Positions 21,392 through 29,639 of a DNA stretch of 64,000 nucleotides are shown in pieces. The position numbers were made by a program, and so were the translations under genes. Source of the DNA: Lentibacillus lipolyticus (lineage in GTDB: Bacteria > Bacillota > Bacilli > Bacillales > Amphibacillaceae); NCBI GenBank assembly GCA_004145795.1, contig SEIO01000008.1:28960-92959 (forward strand), read 5' to 3'. Numbering within the stretch: position 1 is the first letter of the stretch; each line of letters opens with the position of its first letter. The notes under the pieces are model-generated. The model ran no database searches, was not told the DNA's origin, and worked only from the letters and a program-made list of their open reading frames with translations.

Positions 21392-21416
21392 AAGCAGCCT
21401 TCTTATCAGGCTGCTT
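21392..21416 (-). terminator. Terminator between the CoA-transferase gene and sdhB
   Basis: AAGCAGCC (21392-21399) pairs with GGCTGCTT (21409-21416). On the minus strand it is followed by TATTTTG, so it ends the sdhB-like transcript. It may also stop the convergent CoA-transferase transcript. Confidence 0.7.
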
Positions 21417-22188
21417 AATAGTTGTCACTACCAAAAAAGCTCCGGAACGCCTGCAGAGTAGCTTCCCGGTTGACCGCGGCGATGGATGTGGTCAGTGGGA
21501 GGCCTTTCGGACAGACCTGGACACAATTTTGGGAGTTACCGCACCCTTGCAGCCCGCCATCCTCCATAAATGCTTCTATTCGTTCTCCTTTATTCATTTC
21601 ACCGGTTGGGTGCGCATTCTTCAAGCGTACCTGAGGAAAAACAAACGGTCCCAAAAACTCACTTTTATCGTTGACATTTGGACATGCTTCGAGACACACC
21701 CCACAGGTAAAACATTTGGATAGTTCATAGGCCATCACACGCTTATTCTCATTCATGCGCGGGCCAGGGCCGATATCGTACGTACCGTCAATTGGAATCC
21801 ACGCCTTGACCTGTTTGAGCGAATCAAACATGCTGTCTCTGTCAATGATTAGATCGCGAACAACCGGGAATGTACGCATTGGCTGTATTCGGACAGGCTG
21901 TTCCAATTCATCAATTAATGTGGAACAAGCCTGGCGCGGCACGTCGTTGATCACCATGGAACATATGCCGCACACTTCTTCCAAACAGCTCATTTCCCAT
22001 TGGACGGGCGTCGTTTCCTCACCGTTTTTGTTTACCGGATTTTCCCTGATAGACATCAGGGCCGAAATGACGTTCATATTTGGTCGGTAAGGTATTCTAA
22101 ATTCTTCCTTGTAAGCTTTTGATTCAGGATCATGTTGCCGTTCAATAATCAGATGAATGGTCTCCGTTTTTTCCTTTGTCGCTGCCAT
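21415..22188 (-). CDS. sdhB: Succinate dehydrogenase / fumarate reductase iron-sulfur subunit (solitary)
   Basis: This 257-residue protein aligns along its length with Bacillus SdhB. The N-terminal [2Fe-2S] ligands are in SCLEEVCGICSMV. The [4Fe-4S] and [3Fe-4S] ligands are in CFTCGVCLEACPNV and CGNSQNCVQVCPKG. SdhB carries electrons from the flavoprotein SdhA to the membrane anchor SdhC. Here neither sdhC nor sdhA is adjacent, which is unusual. It may be a displaced or second copy. The start is ATG 22188 after GGAAGGTG; codons further upstream have no family similarity. Confidence 0.88.
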   Translation of the reverse strand: MAATKEKTETIHLIIERQHDPESKAYKEEFRIPYRPNMNVISALMSIRENPVNKNGEETTPVQWEMSCLEEVCGICSMVINDVPRQACSTLIDELEQPVRIQPMRTFPVVRDLIIDRDSMFDSLKQVKAWIPIDGTYDIGPGPRMNENKRVMAYELSKCFTCGVCLEACPNVNDKSEFLGPFVFPQVRLKNAHPTGEMNKGERIEAFMEDGGLQGCGNSQNCVQVCPKGLPLTTSIAAVNREATLQAFRSFFGSDNY

Positions 22189-22416
22189 CTGTTTCACCTT
22201 CCTGTCCAGTTTTCCGCCGCGGTTTTCATTCATGAGTCTGTCCATAGTATTGGAAAGAATGCTTATTCTATACAACCCGGAAACAAAATGGGAAACGCTG
22301 TGAATGACATAGCACTTACTTCTTTTGGTGTATGGCTGTTCTGTTTCGAGCTTTATATGGTATGCTGGCAATAGGTTATTTTTCCTATATAATTACTGGG
22401 GAAAGGGTGTGGTAGT

Positions 22417-23115
22417 TTGAAACGAGCAGGTATTGTCGGCGGATTGGGTCCGGAATCCACGGTTGATTATTATCAGTCATTCATTCAGAAATACCAAGAA
22501 CGGATGAACAGCAAGCAGACACTTCCGGAACTTTTTATCAACAGTATCAATATGTACAATATTTTCCATTATATCAGTGAGGACAGGCTGGATGATTTAG
22601 CTGACTATGTCGGTGGGGCAGCACAACAGTTGGAAGCAGTCGGTGCGGATTTTGCTATTGTTGCTGCGAATACACCGCATATTGTGTTTGACGAGATTCG
22701 GAAAAAAGTAAACGTCCCGATGATTAGTATTGTGGAAGCGACATTAGACAAGGCAAACGAACTGGGGCTGGAGCGTTTGGGACTGCTTGGGACCAAATTT
22801 ACGATGGAGCATGATTTTTTCAAACAACCATTTATATCGGCAAATAAAAAGATCGTTGTGCCAAGTGAAGACGAGCAACAGCTGCTGCACCAAAAAATTG
22901 TCGATGAACTGGAAAATGGTATTGTAAAAGAGGAAACGAAAGAAATTTTCCTCCGGATTACAAACCAGATGATCGAGGAAGAACAGCTGGACGGCTTTAT
23001 TCTGGGCTGTACGGAACTCCCGATGATCCTAGGCGAAGACGACGTTGACATTGCGCTATTAAACACTACCGACATCCACGTCGACAAAATGATCGAAACA
23101 GTATTTTCAGACTAA
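22417..23115 (+). CDS. Aspartate/glutamate racemase family protein
   Basis: This 232-residue protein has the family start IVGGLGPESTVDYY and a C-terminal catalytic LGCTELPMIL (Cys 198). The other catalytic position, usually Cys in CNTxH, is Ala 84 in VAANTPH. Single-Cys variants such as E. coli YgeA-type L-Asp/Glu-specific racemases have Thr there, so activity may be altered but is not excluded. It likely interconverts L- and D-amino acids for wall or spore material. It uses a TTG start after GGGGAAAGGGTG and is a single-gene unit. Confidence 0.82.
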   Translation: MKRAGIVGGLGPESTVDYYQSFIQKYQERMNSKQTLPELFINSINMYNIFHYISEDRLDDLADYVGGAAQQLEAVGADFAIVAANTPHIVFDEIRKKVNVPMISIVEATLDKANELGLERLGLLGTKFTMEHDFFKQPFISANKKIVVPSEDEQQLLHQKIVDELENGIVKEETKEIFLRITNQMIEEEQLDGFILGCTELPMILGEDDVDIALLNTTDIHVDKMIETVFSD

Positions 23116-23155
23116 GGGACTAGGGAATAGGATCCTTGTCCCAATCAGCCCGCAT

Positions 23156-24199
23156 TCATTCCATGTTCACAAATGGTGACGCATGCGCGAGTTCGCCTTT
23201 GATTCGTTTTACATTGATTTTTTCCCCGTGCAGCCACTTTGCAAAATCCAAAATAACTGGCTTCCGGTCGGCACCAATGGCAAACCACGCTTTCATCTGA
23301 TTCGGAAAATAGGCGGCCGTATGCAGCGTGCCGGCCGACGCGTCATACTTACCAGAAAAAATGTCTTTGTCCGAATCGTTCATTACCCGGAAAGCCTGAT
23401 AGACATCTGTTGTGTGTTGCTGCTTTTCCTGTATGGTTTCCTCCCGGCGGCGTGAGTCTTCCTGGCGGTAACGGTTTTCCGCATCCAGCAGATGAAAATG
23501 GTTGGTGCAAACATTGGATTTCCTCGTTGCAACCTCCCTTGGTGAAGCTTCCACGACGTACGATTCCCCATCCCGGTCTAACAGAACATAACTGAATGAA
23601 TGGCGGTGCGGGATTTTTTTCAAAAGCGCGATAGCCTCATGGACATTTGCACACGTTCCCAGTATCATGCGTCCAACCATATTGCACAGGAAACCATCAC
23701 TGGATTGCTTGCGATGGGTGAAGTTGTAGCCCATCACAAGGCCTTTTTCATTCATCCCATCAACTCGGCCGGTGATTTGCATGGACGGGCCAATTGTGGC
23801 ATATCCCTGATCAGTCGGCTGAAATAGCATGTATCGCCCTTCGTAGGAAGCCGGATGGCTGTCATAATTGCGGATCATGTAATCAGCAGTAGTGAAAATC
23901 GAGCAGCCGCTTCGGCCATACTCCAGATAATACCCGCCAAATTCCCGGATAGCATCTTCCGTTGTCATGTGTAGGGCGTCACGGAGGCCAAGGAGCTCAT
24001 CCCAAATGGCTGGAGCAAATTGTATAATCGCTTCCTTAACGGTCTTCGGGTCAATCAGGAAATGACGATCTTTTTTCGGCCCCCATTGTTTTTGACGATT
24101 TGGCAGGATAGGGGAGTGCTTAAGCATCTCACCTTGCATATAGCCAAATTCATAATGGGTTCCTCTATATTGGATAACGTCGCTGTAGACCTGTTTCAT
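23156..24199 (-). CDS. C45-family Ntn hydrolase / acyl-CoA:6-aminopenicillanate acyltransferase-like protein
   Basis: This 347-residue protein has the C45 pattern. GTHYEFGYMQGEML is near the start, GRSGCSIF supplies the candidate nucleophile Cys near residue 100, and DGMNEKGLVMGYNF and YVVEASPREVATRKSNVCTNHF follow. Family members are autoprocessing amidases or acyltransferases; the substrate is rarely known. I start it at ATG 24199, eight bases after AAGAGGT. An ATG nine bases earlier directly abuts that box. Confidence 0.8.
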   Translation of the reverse strand: MKQVYSDVIQYRGTHYEFGYMQGEMLKHSPILPNRQKQWGPKKDRHFLIDPKTVKEAIIQFAPAIWDELLGLRDALHMTTEDAIREFGGYYLEYGRSGCSIFTTADYMIRNYDSHPASYEGRYMLFQPTDQGYATIGPSMQITGRVDGMNEKGLVMGYNFTHRKQSSDGFLCNMVGRMILGTCANVHEAIALLKKIPHRHSFSYVLLDRDGESYVVEASPREVATRKSNVCTNHFHLLDAENRYRQEDSRRREETIQEKQQHTTDVYQAFRVMNDSDKDIFSGKYDASAGTLHTAAYFPNQMKAWFAIGADRKPVILDFAKWLHGEKINVKRIKGELAHASPFVNME

Positions 24200-24391
24200 A
24201 GATGTCATACCTCTTTCTGTTTTATCTAAGGCCAGTGTACGTCATTTGTCACCCAATGGAAAACTGTCTGCATTGACAGACGGACGGGACGGTGAACCTG
24301 TCCCCGCGGTTCAAGTTGTATAGTTTGGCTCCTATTTGAAAAACTAAATGCAGGATTCGTTGAATTTATCGTGGTAGGAGGTTTGTGTGAG

Positions 24392-25876
24392 ATGAAAAAG
24401 GTGACGGTTGTTTTTTGGGTTACGCTGGCCATTACTGTCGGTTTATCTTTATTGGGCGTGGTCGCGCCGGATCAGTTTGAGAATGTTTCGGGCGCGGTGA
24501 TGGGCTATATATCTGACAAATTCGGCTGGTATTACTTGCTGATTGTCACGCTGTTTGTTTTATTTTGCCTGTATTTGGTGTTTAGTCCGTATGGCAAAAT
24601 TCGATTGGGAAAACCTGGGGAAAAGCCAGAGTTTAGCTATTCGTCATGGCTTTCCATGCTGTTCAGTGCTGGGATGGGTATCGGGCTTGTGTTTTATGGT
24701 GTCTATTCACCGGTATCCCATTATGCCACACACCCACCGACAGCTGAACCAGGCACAACAGAAGCACTGGAAGAGGCTTTACGTGTCACCTTCTTTCACT
24801 ATGGTGTTCATGCATGGGCCATCTATGCGGTCATTGCACTGGTGCTGTCGTATTTTATGTTTCGCCATGAAAAGCCGGGACTGGTCAGTTCGGCGCTGGA
24901 GCCTTTGTTTGGTGATAAGATGAAGGGGTTTGCCGGAAAGGTAATTGATATTATTGCCGTCTTTGCAACCATCGTCGGAGTGGCAACAACGCTTGGATTT
25001 GGTGCAACGCAAGTGAATGGCGGTATTGCCTATTTGTTTAATGTTCCGAATACCTTTTGGGTGCAGCTTGTTATCATTTTGATTGTGACTGTTTTATTTA
25101 TGATCTCCACATATACGGGATTGAGTAAAGGCATTCGATATTTGAGTAATGCCAATATGGGCATAGCGTCGTTGTTATTTCTGTTCACATTAGTGCTTGG
25201 TCCAACACTATTTATTATTAATTCATTCATTGATACGGTTGGGGAGTATATCCAGCAGCTGCCTCGGGAAAGTTTCCGGTTGGCGCCTAACGATGAAGGC
25301 GAGCGGCAATGGGTGCTTGATTGGACCGTTTTCTTCTGGGCTTGGTGGCTTGCCTGGGCGCCATTTGTCGGTATATTTATCGCGCGAGTATCGAAAGGTC
25401 GTACGATACGGGAATTTATATCCGGCGTGTTAATTGTACCTACCGTTGTCAGTTTTCTATGGTTCTCCACGTTTGGTATTTCCGGGATTGAAGCACAAAA
25501 TGAAGGCGCGGATATTGCCGGACTCCCTAAAGAACAGGCATTGTTTGGGATGTTTGACGAATTTCCGCTAGGCATGGTGTTGTCCATATTGGCGATTCTT
25601 TTGATTAGTACGTTCTTTATTACATCGGCCGATTCAGCGACGTTTGTCCTTGGGATGCAGACGACCAATGGATCCATGTCACCACCGACGACGGTGAAGT
25701 TTACTTGGGGACTGGCCCAATCGACTATTGCTGCAGTTCTGTTGTATACTGGAGGACTGCAGGCGCTGCAAAACGCGCTTATCTCAGCGGCATTACCATT
25801 TTCATTTATCATGCTGCTGATGGTTGTATCGTTTTATAAAGCATTGAAAAAAGATAAAGAAAAGAACTGGAAATGA
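24392..25876 (+). CDS. BCCT-family transporter (glycine betaine / choline / carnitine)
   Basis: This 494-residue protein has twelve membrane segments and the BCCT signature WTVFFWAWWLAWAPFVGIFI near residue 310, plus GMGIGLVFYGVYSP near residue 90. It imports betaine-type compounds with sodium or protons and is a major osmoprotection route. The start is ATG 24392 after GTAGGAGG. It is followed by a strong terminator and then the ectoine hydroxylase gene, so the neighbourhood serves salt stress. Confidence 0.92.
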   Translation: MKKVTVVFWVTLAITVGLSLLGVVAPDQFENVSGAVMGYISDKFGWYYLLIVTLFVLFCLYLVFSPYGKIRLGKPGEKPEFSYSSWLSMLFSAGMGIGLVFYGVYSPVSHYATHPPTAEPGTTEALEEALRVTFFHYGVHAWAIYAVIALVLSYFMFRHEKPGLVSSALEPLFGDKMKGFAGKVIDIIAVFATIVGVATTLGFGATQVNGGIAYLFNVPNTFWVQLVIILIVTVLFMISTYTGLSKGIRYLSNANMGIASLLFLFTLVLGPTLFIINSFIDTVGEYIQQLPRESFRLAPNDEGERQWVLDWTVFFWAWWLAWAPFVGIFIARVSKGRTIREFISGVLIVPTVVSFLWFSTFGISGIEAQNEGADIAGLPKEQALFGMFDEFPLGMVLSILAILLISTFFITSADSATFVLGMQTTNGSMSPPTTVKFTWGLAQSTIAAVLLYTGGLQALQNALISAALPFSFIMLLMVVSFYKALKKDKEKNWK

Positions 25877-25895
25877 AATAAAAAGTATTCTGTGG

Positions 25896-25940
25896 ACTGT
25901 CCCGGTGTATCGATTCATTCAATGTGCCGGGACAGTTTTC
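25896..25940 (+). terminator. Terminator after the BCCT gene
   Basis: ACTGTCCCGG (25896-25905) pairs perfectly with CCGGGACAGT (25927-25936), followed by TTT. Confidence 0.85.
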
Positions 25941-25962
25941 CTTGGCAGAAAAAAAGTATAAT

Positions 25963-25991
25963 TTGCAAAAAAAGGCTTATCGTAGTACACT
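25963..25991 (+). promoter_or_regulatory. Promoter of ectD
   Basis: TTGCAA (25963-25968) and TACACT (25986-25991) are 17 bases apart, upstream of a 160-base AT-rich leader to ectD. This is a sigma-A-like match. Osmotic or sigma-B control cannot be read from it. Confidence 0.55.
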
Positions 25992-26154
25992 CTGTTATTA
26001 CAGATAAATTTTAATTATATTTATATTAGGAAATTAATTCTTAAATACAAAGAAAAAGATGTCGTTTTAGCGTGCGCAGGGAAGTTTCCCGGTTTACCAG
26101 GGAACTAACATATATACAGCAAAAGTGAAAATAGGTAAAGGGGGAGTGTTTAGA

Positions 26155-27051
26155 ATGGAAGATCTCTATCCTTCAAGGAAAAAAGACCAGCCGGAAATGT
26201 TGGAGCGGAAGGACCCTGTCATACACACAGATCGCACCCAGGATAATCAGGCCCCTATTTCAAAAGAACAGCTTGATTCCTACGAACAAAATGGGTTTTT
26301 GCAGATCGAAAACTTTTTCTCTGATGAAGAAGTGAAAGACATGCAGAAAGCCATTTTTGAATTGCAGGATTCGAACAGGGATGTAACCTCGGATAAAGTC
26401 ATCCGTGAACCGGAAAGTGAAGACATCCGTTCTATTTTTCATGTGCATAAGGACGACAACTACTTCAAAGACGTGGCAAACGACCAGCGGATACTGGACA
26501 TCGTCAACCATCTGCTGGGCAGCGATGTCTATATACATCAGTCCCGTATTAACTATAAACCGGGATTCAGAGGTAAGGAATTTGACTGGCATTCTGATTT
26601 TGAAACATGGCATGTGGAAGATGGCATGTCGCGGATGCGGGCAGTAAGTTTGTCGATTGCACTGTCTGATAACTATACATTTAACGGGCCTTTGATGCTT
26701 ATACCAGGTTCCCAGAACTACTATGTCAGCTGTGTAGGGGAAACACCGGAGAATAACTATAAGGAGTCGCTGAAAAAACAAAAAGTCGGTGTGCCTGACG
26801 AGGACAGCCTGCGCTGGCTCGCTGAGAAGGGCGGCGGTATTTCCGTGCCAACCGGAAAAGCAGGTTCGGTTACACTGTTTGAGTGCAACACCATGCATGG
26901 ATCCACGAGCAACATCACACCGTATCCGCGCAACAACTTATTCATGGTGTACAATAGTGTGGAAAACCGCTTGACGGAGCCATTCTCGGGCGGCAAAAAA
27001 CGCCCGGAATATATCGCAGTAAGAGATAGTGGCGTTCTGACAACCAGTTAA
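26155..27051 (+). CDS. ectD: Ectoine hydroxylase (Fe(II)/2-oxoglutarate dioxygenase)
   Basis: This 298-residue enzyme converts ectoine to 5-hydroxyectoine, an osmo- and heat-protectant. The EctD signature [16 protein letters not shown] gives iron ligands His146 and Asp148; His248 in NTMHGS is the third. Numbering matches characterised EctD exactly. The usual Pro after GM is Ser here. The start is ATG 26155 after GGGGGAG. The ectABC genes are not adjacent, so ectoine synthesis must be encoded elsewhere or ectoine must be imported. Confidence 0.93.
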   Translation: MEDLYPSRKKDQPEMLERKDPVIHTDRTQDNQAPISKEQLDSYEQNGFLQIENFFSDEEVKDMQKAIFELQDSNRDVTSDKVIREPESEDIRSIFHVHKDDNYFKDVANDQRILDIVNHLLGSDVYIHQSRINYKPGFRGKEFDWHSDFETWHVEDGMSRMRAVSLSIALSDNYTFNGPLMLIPGSQNYYVSCVGETPENNYKESLKKQKVGVPDEDSLRWLAEKGGGISVPTGKAGSVTLFECNTMHGSTSNITPYPRNNLFMVYNSVENRLTEPFSGGKKRPEYIAVRDSGVLTTS

Positions 27052-27182
27052 CCTTATGAACAGCCGGGAAACTTTCCTGACTGATCATAACCGGCATTGA
27101 TGCATATACGGCCGCTCCAGGGCAGCGTGTTGACCTTGGCGCGGCTGTTTTATTTTTAAATGATTTGTCGCGAAGGAGTGAG

Positions 27183-27476
27183 GAATTGTCTCGCTGGGGC
27201 GGAGAATCAGCCCGATTGTGAGAAGAATCGCCGTGTCGGCAGGGAGAATCGCCCCTTCAACCGGAAGAATCACCGTGTCGGCAGGGAGAATCACCCCCTC
27301 AACGGAGAGAATCGCCGTGTCGGCAGGGGGAATCGCCCCTTCAACCGGAAGAATCGCCCCCTCAACCGGGAGAATCACCGCCTCAACGGAGAGAATCGCC
27401 GTGTCGGCAGCAAGAATCACCGCCTCAACAAGAAGAATCGCCGCCTGAGCCCTAAGAATCACCCCGATTGCCCCAC
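27183..27476 (+). repeat. 21-bp tandem repeat array (13 GAATC units, plus one degenerate)
   Basis: Thirteen units begin with GAATC at exact 21-base steps from 27204 to 27456. A related GAATT unit lies at 27183. Two main unit types alternate irregularly: one with CCGTGTCGGCAGGGA and one with CCCCTTCAACCGGAA or CCTCAACGGAGA. The first and last units share CCCGATTG. All frames stay open because of the repeat, giving seven-residue periodic peptides on both strands. No ribosome site precedes any of them, so I treat it as a non-coding array between the convergent ectD and prfC. Confidence 0.85.
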
Positions 27477-27479
27477 AAA

Positions 27480-27522
27480 TAAAAAAACACACAGAAAATC
27501 TCCCTTCAGAAATTCTGTGTGT
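27480..27522 (-). terminator. Terminator of prfC
   Basis: ACACACAGAA (27487-27496) pairs perfectly with TTCTGTGTGT (27513-27522). On the minus strand it is followed by a run of T (plus-strand A run before 27488). Confidence 0.9.
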
Positions 27523-27536
27523 CAGGCATGTAGCTG

Positions 27537-29123
27537 TTAGGACGTCTGGTCATACTGGTTAACATCAAACAGGTCAATCAGCTCAATGTCCGGGTGGTTA
27601 TCCTTAAACCAGTTCATGGAAAATTCATTCTTGAACAGGACGACGTAATTGTCATAGCGATCCCGGACCAGCATGTTACGTTCATCATAAAGGGATGGGT
27701 CAACTTGATCGGGCTTCAGCCAGCGCGGGACTCGTTCACCAATTGGCTCAAGCATGACATCGACGTTATATTCATTTTTCATCCGGTATTGAAAAACTTC
27801 ATACTGCAGTTCCCCGACAGCACCCAAAATGTATGATTCGGAACGGTAATGCTTATACAGCTGAATCGCACCTTCCTGGACGAGCTGTTCGATGCCTTTT
27901 TTGAACTGTTTGGCTTTCATGACGTTTTTAGCAGTAACACGCTGGAATTGCTCCGGCGGAAATTGCGGGAGTTCCTGATATTCAAAAAGGTTTTTGCCTT
28001 CCAGCAGTGTATCCCCTATCTGGTAGGCGTTCGGATCGTAAATGCCGATAATATCGCCGGCATAGGCTTCTTGGATTGTGCCTCTCGATGAAGCTACGAA
28101 CTGCTGGGACTGAGCCAGCTTGATCGGCTTGCCGGTTCGTGCCAGCTTCACACTCATGCCACGTTCAAATTTTCCCGAACAAACCCGAAGGAAGGCGACC
28201 CTGTCACGATGGGCGGGATTCATGTTGGCCTGGATTTTGAAAATGAATCCGGAAAAGTCCGGATTATCCGGCGAAATAACTCCCTCGGTTGATTTACGCG
28301 GTGCCGGTGCTGGTGCCATAGAAATGAACGTATCGAAAAATGATTGCACACCGAATGGCGCTAGCGCACTTCCGAAAAAGACTGGCGTCTGCTCACCGGC
28401 TAACACTGCATCTAGCAGGAAGTCATCTCCCGCTTCTTCAACGAGAGCAAGTTCATCATTGGCAGCCTGGTACGTCGCATCGGAAACCAGCTCCTGGTAT
28501 TCCGGCTTTTCTAAGTCCGCATATGGAATATAGGTCTCTTCTTCATTCCCGTTATACTGGATAAATTGCTTGTTGTACCGGTCGAATGTTCCTAAAAAGC
28601 GTTTCCCCATCCCGGCAGGCCAGTTCATCGGGTAAGTCTCGATATCCAGCACTTCCTCGATTTCTTCCAGTAGCTCCAGCGGCTCGCGGCCTTCCCGGTC
28701 CAGTTTATTAATAAAGGTAAAGATCGGAATCCCACGCATTTTACATACTTTGAACAATTTAATGGTTTGCGCCTCGATTCCTTTGGTCGCGTCAATAATC
28801 ATGACAACACTGTCCACCGCGGTAAGCGTTCGGTACGTGTCTTCACTGAAATCTTCGTGGCCGGGGGTATCCAGGATATTGACCTGGTAGTCTTTATAAG
28901 GAAAATTCATCACACTGGAGGTGACGGAAATGCCGCGCTGCTTTTCAATCTCCATCCAGTCGGACGTGGCAAATTTCCCAGACTTTTTCCCTTTAACGGT
29001 TCCGGCTGAGCGTATTAGATTTCCGAACAGCAGCAGTTTCTCGGTCATCGTTGTTTTCCCCGCATCCGGGTGGGAAATAATGGCAAATGTTTTTCGTTTG
29101 TTCACTTCATCATGTATCGTCAT
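27537..29123 (-). CDS. prfC: Peptide chain release factor 3
   Basis: This 528-residue translational GTPase has the G1 loop [16 protein letters not shown]3 [14 protein letters not shown] and G4 [10 protein letters not shown]. The RF3-specific [25 protein letters not shown] stretch lies around residues 41-66. It recycles RF1/RF2 from ribosomes after termination. The start is ATG 29123, seven bases after GGAAGGG; two codons upstream are rejected. B. subtilis lacks RF3, but related halophilic genera can carry it. It is a single-gene unit with its own promoter and terminator. Confidence 0.95.
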   Translation of the reverse strand: MTIHDEVNKRKTFAIISHPDAGKTTMTEKLLLFGNLIRSAGTVKGKKSGKFATSDWMEIEKQRGISVTSSVMNFPYKDYQVNILDTPGHEDFSEDTYRTLTAVDSVVMIIDATKGIEAQTIKLFKVCKMRGIPIFTFINKLDREGREPLELLEEIEEVLDIETYPMNWPAGMGKRFLGTFDRYNKQFIQYNGNEEETYIPYADLEKPEYQELVSDATYQAANDELALVEEAGDDFLLDAVLAGEQTPVFFGSALAPFGVQSFFDTFISMAPAPAPRKSTEGVISPDNPDFSGFIFKIQANMNPAHRDRVAFLRVCSGKFERGMSVKLARTGKPIKLAQSQQFVASSRGTIQEAYAGDIIGIYDPNAYQIGDTLLEGKNLFEYQELPQFPPEQFQRVTAKNVMKAKQFKKGIEQLVQEGAIQLYKHYRSESYILGAVGELQYEVFQYRMKNEYNVDVMLEPIGERVPRWLKPDQVDPSLYDERNMLVRDRYDNYVVLFKNEFSMNWFKDNHPDIELIDLFDVNQYDQTS

Positions 29124-29234
29124 AAACAATCCCTTCCATATTGATAGCTTGTTGTTCCGGAGAGGTAGGTAAGGGGGTATCTTTAGGGGGGGCGTCTCAA
29201 TGTTTAGCTACTTGTGCGATGTTATCACCATCAA

Positions 29235-29263
29235 AAGATAGCACGTCGGAAGGGTTTCGTCAA
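29235..29263 (-). promoter_or_regulatory. Promoter of prfC
   Basis: On the minus strand TTGACG (29263-29258) and TATCTT (29240-29235) are 17 bases apart, leaving a leader of about 105 bases before prfC. Confidence 0.65.
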
Positions 29264-29422
29264 ACTAGGCGGTATAAAGAACAGAGTAAGGATATCATGA
29301 AAACATCTGATATAAATAACAAATAAAAACGGTTTTCGTTTTCGCCTCTTTCAGAATCAGGCGTCCGCGTCGTATTCTTCCTTCTTTTGATTTTGCTAGG
29401 TGGGAGAAAACGAACAATAAAC

Positions 29423-29488
29423 AAGGAAAAATCCGATCCGATTTGGCACCTTTCCAGTATGGTGTTGCATCTCGGTCGGATTTTCCTT
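29423..29488. other. Long imperfect hairpin in a gene-free 515-base gap
   Basis: The arm at 29423-29441 (AAGGAAAAATCCGATCCGA) pairs with 29472-29488 (TCGGTCGGATTTTCCTT) with two single-base bulges. An inner GGCACC can pair with GGTGTT. It lies 150 bases beyond the 3' end of the minus-strand CoA-disulfide reductase gene. It could be a delayed terminator, an mRNA end structure or a small RNA. The rest of 29124-29639 holds the prfC promoter and no recognisable gene. Confidence 0.5.
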
Positions 29489-29639
29489 AATTACTATTTT
29501 AGCCAAGACCTAGCTTTATTCGTTTGTGGAACCATCCAGGGGGTTTGAGCATTTGATCATTATTCAGATACCCAGTATGCGTCACTCAATCCCTGAATAT
29601 GCGAGTGAGCGAATTACCTTTCACCATATGGTAACAGGC

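Noticed and set aside
27204-27476. Possible CRISPR array
   Set aside because: Units are directly adjacent with no unique spacers, and no cas genes are present.
27218-27540. Open frames on both strands across the 21-bp repeats giving seven-residue periodic peptides
   Set aside because: A 21-base period keeps every frame open automatically; no ribosome site or start context precedes any of them.
29141-29326. 61-residue plus-strand frame upstream of prfC
   Set aside because: No family likeness, no good ribosome site, and it covers the prfC promoter on the other strand.
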